The notes: generated by a model not told the origin, from the sequence alone. A DNA stretch of 64,000 nt from Oscillospiraceae bacterium (GCA_015068425.1 SVKK01000005.1:1-64000), one strand, 5' to 3'; positions 51,594-59,942 are shown, counted from the first letter of the stretch. A program made the numbers and translations.

Positions 51594-53406
51594 GCAAAGC
51601 CGCATTGATTTCAAGGTGTGGAAACGCATAGTCCCCTTCTTTGCTCCTCACAAAAACAAATTCATTTTTATCGCTCTTATGATGCTTTTCTCCGCCGTTG
51701 TTGACGCAGTCGTCCCCCTCTTCACCCGTTACGCGGTAAACAACTTTGTTGTGACCGAAACAACAAAAGGCATGGGCGCTTTTGTCCTGCTTTATCTTGT
51801 TCTCATACTTCTCCAGACTGCCACAACTGTTATTTACTCCAGACTGAGTATGGAGATAGAAATGCACTCCAGCCGCATGCTGAAGCGAGAATGTTTTATC
51901 CACATCCAAAAGCTCCCTCTCAGCTATTTCAGCCGCAACAGTGTAGGTTATATTCTCGCCAGAGTAATGAGCGACACGAATCACATTTCGGGAATGATAG
52001 CCTGGGCGCTTTTTGGCCTTGTCTGGCAAGCCTTTTACCTTATATCCCTTATCACTGCAATGTTCTTTGTGAACTGGCGTTTTGCTCTTATAGTATCTGC
52101 CGTTGTGCCCATTGCGCTGCTGGCGTCGCTCTGGTTCAGGCCAAGACTAATGTCCGCAAACCGCGATGTACGCCACCATAATTCAGCCATAACCGGTTTT
52201 ATTAACGAGCATATAAACGGAGCAAAAACCACAAAGACTCTCGTGGCGGAAGAAAAAAGCGCCTCAGAATTCAAAGAGCTTACCCGCAAAATGTATTCAT
52301 CAAATATGCGCGTTTCTCATCTAAACTCTCTCTTTATCCCTCTTGTGAGCTTACTTGGTTCTGTCGCAGTAGCCGCCGCTCTTTTCACAACCGGTTCATC
52401 CGTTATTCGCGGCACTCTTGATTTCGGTGTTCTTTCAGCTTTTATTTCCTTTGCAATCTGTATTATAGATCCCATTGTTTCAATTTCAGGAATCTTCAAT
52501 GAATTCATCGCTGTGCAAGTAAACGTTGAGAGAGTCTCTGACCTTCTCAGCGAAGATACTGAAGACGACGAAAGCCAAGAGGTTAAAGAAATTTTCGGGA
52601 ATTCACTTTTACCAAAAACCGAAAACTATCCCCCAATCATCGGAGACATTCGCTTTGAGCATGTTTGGTTCCGTTATCCCGATGCCGACGAAAATGACTT
52701 TGTGCTGAAAGACATTTCCTTTGATATCCCCGCTGGCTCTACCGTTGCTCTGGTTGGCGAGACCGGTGCCGGTAAAAGCACACTTGTCAATCTTGTTTGC
52801 CGTTTCTTTGAACCCAGTCGTGGCAAAATACTTATTGACGGAGTGGATTATCGCGAAAGATCAAGACATTGGCTCCACTCAAACCTTGGCTACGTTCAAC
52901 AGTCTCCCCAGCTTTTCTCAGGCAGCGTGGCATATAACATCCTTTACGGAAATATGAATGCCACAGAAGAGGATATGATAAAAACGGCAGAGCTTGTCTC
53001 TGTTGATAAAATCGCCGCCCGACTTGAAAACGGCTACGAAACCGATGTCGGAGAAAACGGTGACAGACTCAGCACCGGCGAAAAACAGCTTGTATCTTTT
53101 GCCCGCGCAATGCTTGCAGACCCTCCCTTATTCATCCTTGACGAAGCAACAAGCTCTATAGATACAGAAACTGAGGCTCTCATTCAAAATGCCATATCCC
53201 GCGTTCTTCCCGGACGGACGTCCTTCATTATAGCCCACCGTCTTTCTACAATTCGAAACGCGGACATCATTATGGTGGTTGAAAATCACAGCATAAGTGA
53301 AAAAGGAAGCCATGAAGAACTAATGGAGAAAAAAGGACGCTATTACAGACTCTACCGTGCAATGCAAATGAAAGATGAATCCGGTCTTGACGAAAAATTC
53401 AAATAA
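51586..53406 (+). CDS. ABC exporter half-transporter, catalytic-site subunit
   Basis: 606 residues with the same layout as its partner. Walker A is VGETGAGKSTLVNLV, Walker B LFILDEATSSIDTE with the catalytic glutamate present, and the H-loop is in IIAHRLSTIRNAD. The signature is altered: RLSTGEKQLVSFARA instead of LSGGQ. With the partner this gives one complete ATP site (this Walker B plus the partner LSGGQ) and one degenerate site. Multidrug or lipid export is likely; the substrate is unknown. The ATG 51586 follows AAGGAGGTG inside the upstream gene. Confidence 0.92.
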   Translation: MNEQSRIDFKVWKRIVPFFAPHKNKFIFIALMMLFSAVVDAVVPLFTRYAVNNFVVTETTKGMGAFVLLYLVLILLQTATTVIYSRLSMEIEMHSSRMLKRECFIHIQKLPLSYFSRNSVGYILARVMSDTNHISGMIAWALFGLVWQAFYLISLITAMFFVNWRFALIVSAVVPIALLASLWFRPRLMSANRDVRHHNSAITGFINEHINGAKTTKTLVAEEKSASEFKELTRKMYSSNMRVSHLNSLFIPLVSLLGSVAVAAALFTTGSSVIRGTLDFGVLSAFISFAICIIDPIVSISGIFNEFIAVQVNVERVSDLLSEDTEDDESQEVKEIFGNSLLPKTENYPPIIGDIRFEHVWFRYPDADENDFVLKDISFDIPAGSTVALVGETGAGKSTLVNLVCRFFEPSRGKILIDGVDYRERSRHWLHSNLGYVQQSPQLFSGSVAYNILYGNMNATEEDMIKTAELVSVDKIAARLENGYETDVGENGDRLSTGEKQLVSFARAMLADPPLFILDEATSSIDTETEALIQNAISRVLPGRTSFIIAHRLSTIRNADIIMVVENHSISEKGSHEELMEKKGRYYRLYRAMQMKDESGLDEKFK

Positions 53407-53443
53407 AAAAACTGTAGGTTGAACTTCAACCTACAGTTTTTTT
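53404..53443. terminator. Bidirectional terminator between the ABC exporter and HAD genes
   Basis: AAAAAACTGTAGGTTGAA and TTCAACCTACAGTTTTTT form a nearly uninterrupted stem with A/T tracts. The HAD stop codon (53431-53433) lies within it. Confidence 0.93.
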
Positions 53444-54138
53444 ATCATCTCCAGCATTTCTTCAAAGCTGCCGGAAGGTCCTTCCCAGCTCTTGCCACCG
53501 GAAATAAGGCAGTCCTTTACAAGATAAGCGTCCATTCCGGCTTTTTCAGCGGCAATCATGTCCTCATTTATATCGTTGCCTATCATAAGGCAATCGCCGG
53601 GCTCCACGCCGATGCGCCGACATATTTCAATATAATAGTTTGGATTGGGTTTGCAGAAGCTATCCGATTCATAGCTTGTTATAAGAACAAAGTCATCCTC
53701 CTTCAAGCCAATCCAACTAATTCTAGAAAGCTGGGCGGCATAGGGAAAGAGAGGATTTGTTGCAAGAACAACCTTACGGCCTCCCTTGGCGGCAGCTCTC
53801 ACAGCCTCAACTGCAAGAGGGTTTTCTCCGGTAACAACCCGAGCCTTATTAAACTCATGGGAATAAAAATAATCCGTTTCTGCAAATATGGTATCGGAAA
53901 CAATTCCCGTCAAAGAAAGGAACTTATCCCAAAATCGTTTCTCGTTTTTGCAGGAGCCGTCATTGAGAACCATTTCCTTTGTTCCAGCCCAAACAGCTTC
54001 AATAAGCTTCTCGGCAGAAACACCGTATTTTGCGAGAGATATGCAAAGCTCCTTAAAATAGGTTTTGGCAAAAACATCCATATCCATAGGAAGCAGTGTT
54101 CCGTCAAGATCGAAAAATATGGCCTTATAGTCTTTCAT
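53431..54138 (-). CDS. HAD family hydrolase
   Basis: 235 residues. Motif I FFDLDGTLLPMD carries the nucleophile Asp and the second Asp; motif II is in VVLATNP; a lysine is in FCKPNPNYY; motif IV is GDCLMIGNDINEDMIAAEKAG. The cap lies between motifs I and II (about residues 15-90). It is a phosphatase of unknown substrate, possibly a sugar phosphate or nucleotide. It starts 23 bases after the 3' end of tRNA-Gly on the same strand and may be read from the tRNA promoter. Confidence 0.88.
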   Translation of the reverse strand: MKDYKAIFFDLDGTLLPMDMDVFAKTYFKELCISLAKYGVSAEKLIEAVWAGTKEMVLNDGSCKNEKRFWDKFLSLTGIVSDTIFAETDYFYSHEFNKARVVTGENPLAVEAVRAAAKGGRKVVLATNPLFPYAAQLSRISWIGLKEDDFVLITSYESDSFCKPNPNYYIEICRRIGVEPGDCLMIGNDINEDMIAAEKAGMDAYLVKDCLISGGKSWEGPSGSFEEMLEMIKKL

Positions 54139-54160
54139 ATTGTCACCGTATGATAAATAA

Positions 54161-54234
54161 TGGAGCGGATAACGGGAATCGAACCCGCCTCTACGGCTTG
54201 GGAAGCCGTCATTCTACCGATGAACTATATCCGC
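54161..54234 (-). tRNA. tRNA-Gly (anticodon CCC)
   Basis: Minus-strand sequence of 74 bases including an encoded CCA end (54161-54163). The acceptor arms GCGGATA and TATCCGC pair fully. The anticodon arm is ACGGC-TTCCCAA-GCCGT, with anticodon CCC. The T arm is CGGG-TTCGATT-CCCG. CCC reads GGG glycine codons and complements the GCC and UCC isoacceptors. Confidence 0.95.
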
Positions 54235-54246
54235 ATTTACCGAAAA

Positions 54247-54275
54247 ATTATACCACTCCACCACTGTCACATCAA
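54247..54275 (-). promoter_or_regulatory. Promoter of tRNA-Gly
   Basis: Minus-strand TTGATG (54270-54275), a 17-base spacer and a perfect TATAAT (54247-54252), placing the start about 6 bases before the mature tRNA 5' end. Confidence 0.8.
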
Positions 54276-54284
54276 GGGGAAAAT

Positions 54285-54313
54285 AAAAAAGCACCGCAAC
54301 GCGGTGCTTTTTT
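54285..54313 (-). terminator. Terminator of the TRAP transporter operon
   Basis: AAAAAAGCACCGC (54285-54297) pairs with GCGGTGCTTTTTT (54301-54313) around a three-base loop. It ends the minus-strand TRAP operon just before the tRNA promoter. Confidence 0.92.
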
Positions 54314-54333
54314 ATTTAATGTTATTCAATAAA

Positions 54334-54852
54334 TTATTCAGCAATGGCTTCTTTCTCTTCGGGCTTGCCAGCATCAATGAAATACTGAATGAAATCAATT
54401 ACGAGCAAAACAGTCAGCTCAAGGAATCCGAATGCAACGACAATGGCAAAGGGCCACCATGGCATATTGAGAACGTCGGTTGCTCGGCCATTTTCAAGGA
54501 GAGTAATAGCCTGCTGAACTCCGGCATAGCAAAGAGCGGCGGAAACAACAGCCTCAATGAAGAGAACAACACCCATCCAGATCTTGTTGAGCTTTGCAGG
54601 GAACATATCAACAAACATATTTACCCAGACATGGCCCTTTTTGACCTGCATAACGGGAATTGCAAGCATAACAATCACGATAAGGAAGTAAGAGGAGAAC
54701 TCGTTACTTCCGCTAATAGAAAAACGCTGTCCGCTGACTTTGCGAAGGATAACATCGATTGCAACGACGAAAACCATAACGAAACAGACAGCCATACTTA
54801 TATAGCTTATACCGTTGACAACCTTGCCAACAGTATCACGTATCTTTTTCAA
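54334..54852 (-). CDS. TRAP transporter small permease (DctQ), TTG start
   Basis: 172 residues with four membrane helices. NGISYISMAVCFVMVFVVAIDVILRK and the later VKKGHVWVNMF fit the DctQ pattern. DctQ pairs with DctM in TRAP transporters, which move carboxylated substrates with Na+ using a periplasmic-type binding protein. The start is TTG 54852 behind AAGGGG. It is the last gene of the operon, separated from dctP by a 12-bp stem-loop, so it is probably made at a lower level than the binding protein. Confidence 0.87.
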   Translation of the reverse strand: MKKIRDTVGKVVNGISYISMAVCFVMVFVVAIDVILRKVSGQRFSISGSNEFSSYFLIVIVMLAIPVMQVKKGHVWVNMFVDMFPAKLNKIWMGVVLFIEAVVSAALCYAGVQQAITLLENGRATDVLNMPWWPFAIVVAFGFLELTVLLVIDFIQYFIDAGKPEEKEAIAE

Positions 54853-54923
54853 GTGAAATTTCCCCTTTCAAAAAGGATGAATAAAAAGTGCATAAAAATT
54901 TTAAGAAAGAAAAATTTTAAGGG

Positions 54924-54953
54924 TACAGGACCCGGTTAAGGCCGGGTCCTGTA
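54924..54953 (-). promoter_or_regulatory. Intercistronic stem-loop between dctP and dctQ
   Basis: TACAGGACCCGG (54924-54935) pairs perfectly with CCGGGTCCTGTA (54942-54953) over 12 bp. No strong U tract follows on the minus strand, so it looks more like a partial terminator or 3' mRNA stabiliser than a full stop. It would raise DctP over DctQ. Confidence 0.7.
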
Positions 54954-54993
54954 TGAAAAGGTTCTACTTACTTGGTGTAAATAGTTTCAGCAA

Positions 54994-56262
54994 TTACTTG
55001 CTGTACTTTGCAACGAGCTCAACAGCTGCATCATAAACAGCCTGTGCTTCGCCGCCGGTCTCGGAGATCCACTGCTCAGCGACCTTAGCATAAACTTCCT
55101 GAAGCTCAGCCTCGAACTCAGCGGAAGGAGCATAGATGGTGCCGCCGTTAGCGGTTGCTACGTAACGGCCAGCAGCTTCCCAACGATTCCAGATGTCAAC
55201 CAGGTTGAGGAGGTAATCGCCGGAAACGGACTTGATAGCCTCAGCATAGCCCATATCCTCAACAGCAGCCCAAACGTCATTGTTGGCCAGGAGAGCGTAA
55301 GCAGAGCAGCCAACGTTGGAGTCAACGTAGTAGTTCAGAACGCCGGGGTCAGCAAGTGCGAAGGACTTGATGCCGTGCCAGTCGGTAACAACATAGGAGA
55401 AGATACCGGTGGAGATGTTGTTGTAAACCTCACCGATGGGGCAGCCCATAACAGTGCCGCCAGCAGCAGTGATGAACATCTGGGTGGGGCCGTTGTTGCC
55501 GCGGATGTTGCCGGTGATTTCAGCAACAGAGCCGATCTCCTTGTCGCCCTTATAAGCGAGAGGAGAGGTGCAGTTGGTCCACAGGAAGAGGACTTCGCCC
55601 TCGTCATATTCCTCCTGGATGGCGGGGGTGTTCTTGTAGAGTTCCCACATAGCTGCGGAACCTACAGTTGCATCCTTAATGCCAAGAGCAGGGTTCTGGA
55701 TGACGTTGGTGAGGGGGAAGTAGTTCTTGAAGTAGCAGGGCAGGGTCCAGCCGAAGTCGATGGTACCGGAAACCATGTCGTCAACGACCTTCATGGTGCC
55801 GGAGTGGGTGCCGGAGTAGCCGATGTCGAAATCAACAGCGCCTTCGGTTGCGATGGTGACAGCGTCAGCCCAAGCGGTGAGGAACTCGCCGGGAGCGGAG
55901 TCAGCGGGGTCATGGCAAGCCAGAGTGAAGGTGATTTCGGGCTTAACATCTGCATATGCAGCAGCCTGCTCAGCAAGAGCAGCGATGACAGCATAGGACT
56001 GTGCCCAGTTGCCGTTTTCCTTGGTGGGCTCGGAGCCATCCCATTCGGGACCGGCTGCGAAGTCAGCCTTTACGGGGAGAGCGGGCTTTGCGGGCTCAGC
56101 AGGAGCAGCGGGCTCAGCGGGAGCTGCAGGATCTGCGGGAGCAGCGGGAGCAGCAGGCTCAGCGGGAGCAGCGGGAGCAGCGGGAGCTTCCTGACCACCG
56201 CAAGCGGCGAACAGAGAAACTACCATGAGAACTGCCAGAACAAGAGCGAGAACTTTTTTCAT
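54994..56262 (-). CDS. TRAP transporter substrate-binding lipoprotein (DctP)
   Basis: 422 residues. The lipoprotein signal peptide MKKVLALVLAVLMVVSLFAAC puts the lipid-modified cysteine at residue 21. An Ala/Pro-rich linker of nearly 40 residues (26-63) follows, then the binding domain with HDPADSAPGEFLTAWADAV, GTHSGTMKVVDDMVSGTIDFGW and RGNNGPTQMFITAAGG, typical of DctP. The anchored form is usual in Gram-positives. Codon bias is strong, in keeping with high expression. The arginine in NIRGN is a candidate for binding a substrate carboxylate. The neighbouring BKACE operon hints at a beta-hydroxy or beta-keto acid substrate. Confidence 0.88.
   Translation of the reverse strand: MKKVLALVLAVLMVVSLFAACGGQEAPAAPAAPAEPAAPAAPADPAAPAEPAAPAEPAKPALPVKADFAAGPEWDGSEPTKENGNWAQSYAVIAALAEQAAAYADVKPEITFTLACHDPADSAPGEFLTAWADAVTIATEGAVDFDIGYSGTHSGTMKVVDDMVSGTIDFGWTLPCYFKNYFPLTNVIQNPALGIKDATVGSAAMWELYKNTPAIQEEYDEGEVLFLWTNCTSPLAYKGDKEIGSVAEITGNIRGNNGPTQMFITAAGGTVMGCPIGEVYNNISTGIFSYVVTDWHGIKSFALADPGVLNYYVDSNVGCSAYALLANNDVWAAVEDMGYAEAIKSVSGDYLLNLVDIWNRWEAAGRYVATANGGTIYAPSAEFEAELQEVYAKVAEQWISETGGEAQAVYDAAVELVAKYSK
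56074..56187 (-). repeat. Ala/Pro-rich degenerate repeat in dctP
   Basis: DNA coding for residues 26-63 consists of imperfect GCTCCCGCT-like units giving APA-APA-EPA-type triplets. It is a flexible spacer between membrane anchor and binding domain, and a place where strains may differ in length. Confidence 0.8.
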
Positions 56263-56323
56263 GATTTTGCCTCCTTAAAATTTTATGCTGGGGTATGTAT
56301 TAACGCGGGGATTTTGTCCCGAA

Positions 56324-57691
56324 TTAACCGTATCTCATAAAGCTGGGGAGCCACACAGCGATCTCGGGGAAGATAATGACGATCGCGAGAGCGACAACAA
56401 TACCCAGCAGGAAGGGCGCGGTGCCCTTGAAGACCTGACCCAGAGTCATGTCCGGAGCAATACCGGCCATAACATAGCAGCACATACCGACAGGAGGAGT
56501 CATAAGACCGAACTCCATCAGCATGACCATCAGAACGCCGAACCACATACGGTCGCAGGTGGTGATATCAAGAGCGCCCATTGCGGTGGTGTAATCATAG
56601 GTGTCAATGAGGGGCAGGAAGATGGGGGTGAGCAGAACGATGAGGGGCAGAGAGTCAACGAAGCAGCCAAGTATACCGTAGATAACAAGGCAGACAGCGA
56701 GAACGAGCCACTTGCTCAGGTCGTACTGCAGGCAGAAGGTGGCCAGAGCCTTGCTCAGACCGGTGAGGGAGAAGAACTGACCGAGAAGGTCGGAACCAAT
56801 CATAATGAGGAAGATCATTGCAGTAGTCTCAAGGGTTTCCTTAAGAGCTGCAACAATATTCTTGAAGGTGAACTTCTTCTTGATTGCCATGAAGATGAAA
56901 GAGCCGAATGCGCCGATTGCGCCGCCTTCAGTTGCAGAGCACCAACCAAGAAGAATTCCGCCAAGAACCATTATAAAGAGGACGAGAACGGGAAGAACAC
57001 CCAGAAGCGCCTTCATCTTTTCCTTGATGGGGAACTTGGGTCCCTTGGGACCGGCCTCGGGATCAATGAAGCAGATGACAACGGCAACAGCGCTGTAGCA
57101 AATGCAAAGCAGAATACCGGGAAGAATTCCGGAAATAAACATGGGACCGACACCGACACCGGCGTTGATACCGTAAAGCATAAAGCCAACGCTGGGAGGT
57201 ATCAGAATACCCAAGGTACCACCGGCGGAAATTGCACCGGCGGAAAGGCTGCGCTTGTAACCGTACTTATCCATCTCAGGCAGGCAGATCTTGCCCATGG
57301 AAGCGGTGGTTGCGGTTGCGCTGCCGCAGATAGCGCCGAAGAATGCGCAGGCAATTTCGGTTGCGATTGCAAGACCGCCGCGCATACGGCTAACAAACTT
57401 ATAGCAGGCTGCATAAAGTTCCTGGCTGATGCCTGCATAGTAGCAGACAACACCCATCAGAGTAAACATTGGTATAACTACAAGCGATTCTTTACTACAC
57501 GAATCAAAAGGTCCGGTTTTGAAAGCACCTATAGCGCGGGTGAATGCCATGCTCACGTTATACTTCTGTGCGTTCATATAGAATATGCCGATGAATCCTA
57601 CAAGAGCCATTGCCAGACCGATGTGCATACCCATAAACAGAAGGATAAGAAGAATGACAAGACCGAGAACGCCAGCCAATATAGCATTCAT
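56324..57691 (-). CDS. TRAP transporter large permease (DctM)
   Basis: 455 residues with about 11-12 membrane helices. It has LLFMGMHIGLAMALVGFIG, ACAFFGAICGSATATTASMGKI, GGTLGILIPPSVGFMLYGI, GIYGILGCFVDSLPLIVLLTPIFLP (without its first residue, as YGILGCFVDS) and LMTPPVGMCCYV, all diagnostic for DctM. It is the transport channel of the system. It is first in the operon (M-P-Q), while P-Q-M is more usual. The start is ATG 57691 behind GGAGTGTGAAGAGT; the GTG at 57700 is too near the ribosome binding site. It is divergent from the LysR genes. Confidence 0.9.
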   Translation of the reverse strand: MNAILAGVLGLVILLILLFMGMHIGLAMALVGFIGIFYMNAQKYNVSMAFTRAIGAFKTGPFDSCSKESLVVIPMFTLMGVVCYYAGISQELYAACYKFVSRMRGGLAIATEIACAFFGAICGSATATTASMGKICLPEMDKYGYKRSLSAGAISAGGTLGILIPPSVGFMLYGINAGVGVGPMFISGILPGILLCICYSAVAVVICFIDPEAGPKGPKFPIKEKMKALLGVLPVLVLFIMVLGGILLGWCSATEGGAIGAFGSFIFMAIKKKFTFKNIVAALKETLETTAMIFLIMIGSDLLGQFFSLTGLSKALATFCLQYDLSKWLVLAVCLVIYGILGCFVDSLPLIVLLTPIFLPLIDTYDYTTAMGALDITTCDRMWFGVLMVMLMEFGLMTPPVGMCCYVMAGIAPDMTLGQVFKGTAPFLLGIVVALAIVIIFPEIAVWLPSFMRYG

Positions 57692-57790
57692 ACTCTTCAC
57701 ACTCCTAAATCTCTTTCAATACGATGCGTATCGAGGTGTTAATATTCGACAAAAGCCAATGGACATAGTACACGAATTCTATCGAATATG

Positions 57791-57819
57791 TTTATAGACT
57801 AATTTAACACCATCAAATA
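57791..57819 (-). promoter_or_regulatory. Weak, probably activator-dependent promoter of the TRAP operon
   Basis: Minus-strand TATTTG (57814-57819), 17 bases and TATAAA (57791-57796). The -35 box is poor, as expected if a LysR-type activator is needed. The predicted start is near 57784, which leaves a leader of about 90 bases. Confidence 0.45.
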
Positions 57820-57849
57820 CTAATTAGCAAATGCATATTTTATGCAACA

Positions 57850-57867
57850 CGATGCAAATTTGCATCG
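57850..57867. promoter_or_regulatory. 18-bp palindromic operator between dctM and lysR
   Basis: CGATGCAAATTTGCATCG is a perfect palindrome. It is centred about 74 bases upstream of the likely TRAP start, near the usual LysR recognition position, and about 58 bases upstream of the likely lysR start. Further half sites are TTTGCATCG at 57949-57957 and CGATGCGTATCG at 57722-57733. TTTTGTCGAAT at 57880-57890 recurs inverted near 57744-57754. Confidence 0.7.
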
Positions 57868-57880
57868 ACTTTTCGTTGTT

Positions 57881-57910
57881 TTGTCGAATTGTTTTGATTT
57901 GCATTATAAT
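57881..57910 (+). promoter_or_regulatory. Promoter of the tandem LysR genes
   Basis: TTGTCG (57881-57886), an 18-base spacer and a perfect TATAAT (57905-57910). The leader of about 140 bases contains the inverted repeat AAAGAT/ATCTTT (57925-57940) and the TTTGCATCG half site. The rest of the 57692-58056 intergenic region shows nothing else I can name. Confidence 0.55.
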
Positions 57911-58056
57911 GTATAATACGGAAGAAAGATTTTTATCTTTCCCCTCTATTTGCATCGTATTTATAATGTTATAAAAATTCTTTATCATATATTCAGCTTT
58001 CAAAGACTTTTATTTTTTCGAATGACGTGATATAAGATTTTGCCGAGGAGATACAA

Positions 58057-58971
58057 ATGTCAGCAAGTTTCGACTCATATAAAATTTTCTACTTTGTTGG
58101 AAAATACAAAAATATAACCCACGCCGCAGGCGCTCTCTTCCTTTCTCAATCAACAGTAAGCCGCGCCATACAAAGTCTTGAGTCCGATTTGGGCTGCAAG
58201 CTTATGGAACGGTCTCAGCAGGGCATTTTTCTCACTGCCGAGGGTGAAATGCTTTTTCGGCATGTTGCCCGCGCTTATGAAGAAATAATCATCGGCGAGG
58301 ACAGAATAAAGAGACTCAAATCCTTCAAAACAATAAGCGTCCGTCTTGGAGCCGATAATTTTGTGTTTTGCCGCCATATCCTCCCTATTCTTAAGGATTT
58401 TCAAAAGGATTTTCCCGATGTACGTGTAGAAATATCATCAAATATGATAGACAGTCCCGGTCACATCACATCATCACTTATCAATGATGAGACCGATGCG
58501 GTTTTTTCTCTCTCTCCCCTTCCCGATTCCGACAGCATCGTTTCTTCCACGCTGTTGGATTACAGCGATGTTTTCATCGCGGGCAAAAACCATAAGTCCC
58601 TGATGGGAGATAACACAAGAATATATGATATTTCCATTGAGAATTTCATATCCCTCAACCACGGAATAAGCGGCAGCGAGTATCTTCAGCGTTTTTTCGC
58701 TATGCATAATCTTCGTGTGGAAAGCAGTTATCAGGTTGAAAACTTCAGCCATCTTCTTGATATGGTAAACTGCGGTATGGGCGTTGCTATTGTCCCTACC
58801 CCCCGTCCCAGCATGCTTATAGGATACGAAAACATTTTCGTTATCAAAACCAATCTGCATTTCCCAAAGAGAACAATTTGCGTCTCAACCGCTAAAAACG
58901 CCCCCCAAAACCCGGCAAGGGATGAACTTATAAAAAGGATTAAAAAGCAAATGCAAAGCGCCCTTTACTAA
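58057..58971 (+). CDS. LysR family transcriptional regulator 1
   Basis: 304 residues. An N-terminal winged helix-turn-helix (FDSYKIFYFVGKYKNITHAA, then LFLSQSTVSRAIQSLE) is followed by the effector domain (about 90-295). LysR proteins usually control a divergent operon and themselves. Here the divergent operon is the TRAP transporter, with a palindromic site in between, so this is the best candidate for its regulator. It starts at ATG 58057 behind GAGGAGATACAA; the second LysR gene follows after 28 bases. Confidence 0.9.
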   Translation: MSASFDSYKIFYFVGKYKNITHAAGALFLSQSTVSRAIQSLESDLGCKLMERSQQGIFLTAEGEMLFRHVARAYEEIIIGEDRIKRLKSFKTISVRLGADNFVFCRHILPILKDFQKDFPDVRVEISSNMIDSPGHITSSLINDETDAVFSLSPLPDSDSIVSSTLLDYSDVFIAGKNHKSLMGDNTRIYDISIENFISLNHGISGSEYLQRFFAMHNLRVESSYQVENFSHLLDMVNCGMGVAIVPTPRPSMLIGYENIFVIKTNLHFPKRTICVSTAKNAPQNPARDELIKRIKKQMQSALY

Positions 58972-58999
58972 TCCAAAAATATAAACAGGAGTTGCCACT

Positions 59000-59902
59000 A
59001 TGGATACTTTGCAGCTGAAACTATTTATTTCGCTTTCCCAGACTCTTAATTTCACAAAAACAGCAAATGAATTTTATGTCACACAGCCCACTGTCAGCAA
59101 TTACATAAAGGCTCTTGAGAGCAATCTTGGCGTCACCCTTCTGAAACGCAACAGCCACAGCGTTTCCCTCACTCCCGAGGGCAAAGAATTCGTCAGCTAC
59201 GCAAAGCAGCTTCTTTCCCTTCAGGCCGAGGCCGAAAACCGCCTTAGAAACATTTCCGAGGGAAGACGTGGCTATATAAAAGTTGCCATGCTCTCCAGCG
59301 CCGCAGGCTATTTCACCGTCTGCCTTGAAGAATTTCTCAAGAGGTATCCCGGTGTTCAGGTCAATGTAGACCTGCTGGAAGGCGCGGAAATGACCGCCGC
59401 TCTTGGACAGAATAACTACGATATTTATTTTGCACATCAGCATATGGTACCCGAAAATGAAATAGTTGAATACCGAAGCCTCGGCAGCAATCATCTTCAT
59501 CTTTTTATCAATAAGGCTTTTCTTGATTCCATTGATATGAATAACTGGAGCTCTCTTGCCAAATATCACTTTGTCTCCACTCCCGCACAGGACTTCACAC
59601 TTTCAGGACAGATAAATAAAATCTGCGCAAACCGTGGAATTGTCCCCGATATCATCAACTATTATAACCGCGCTGATATGGCCGTGCTTGCAATTAACTC
59701 CGGCGTGGGAATATCCATCCTCCCCCCTCACCTCAAATACTTTTATAACTGTCCCAATGTTGTTACTCTCCCCATTGACGGCGACGATGCTAAAATCACA
59801 ATGGTTGTTGCATGGCAGCGCAACACCGGCAATCCGGATGTTCAGCGTTTTCTCAGTCTTAATTCCCTCTCAGAAAACATATATTTTAATCTTTACGAAT
59901 AA
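59000..59902 (+). CDS. LysR family transcriptional regulator 2
   Basis: 300 residues. The helix-turn-helix is TLQLKLFISLSQTLNFTKTA, then FYVTQPTVSNYIKALESNLG, followed by an effector domain that includes GVGISILPPHL near the C-terminus. It differs clearly from the first LysR, so the pair is not a recent duplication. It is read together with the first and ends at a terminator at 59912, about 170 bases before the BKACE operon, which it may control. Confidence 0.9.
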   Translation: MDTLQLKLFISLSQTLNFTKTANEFYVTQPTVSNYIKALESNLGVTLLKRNSHSVSLTPEGKEFVSYAKQLLSLQAEAENRLRNISEGRRGYIKVAMLSSAAGYFTVCLEEFLKRYPGVQVNVDLLEGAEMTAALGQNNYDIYFAHQHMVPENEIVEYRSLGSNHLHLFINKAFLDSIDMNNWSSLAKYHFVSTPAQDFTLSGQINKICANRGIVPDIINYYNRADMAVLAINSGVGISILPPHLKYFYNCPNVVTLPIDGDDAKITMVVAWQRNTGNPDVQRFLSLNSLSENIYFNLYE

Positions 59903-59911
59903 ATTCCCCTC

Positions 59912-59942
59912 AAAAAGGACACCTATCGACGGTGTCCTTTTT
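59912..59942 (+). terminator. Terminator after the second LysR gene
   Basis: AAAAAGGACACC (59912-59923) pairs with GGTGTCCTTTTT (59931-59942) around a seven-base loop. Confidence 0.93.

Noticed and set aside
54161-54234. tRNA-Gly as an integration site for a mobile element
   Set aside because: No integrase, no direct repeat of the tRNA 3' end and no foreign-looking genes flank it.
56074-56187. Repeated units that at first look like a repeat array
   Set aside because: They are in-frame Ala/Pro codons of dctP, not spaced repeats; no CRISPR array is present in the window.
56285-57742. 485-codon open frame on the plus strand opposite dctM
   Set aside because: Low-complexity Asn/Lys/His-rich product with no recognisable domain; the minus strand encodes a clear DctM.
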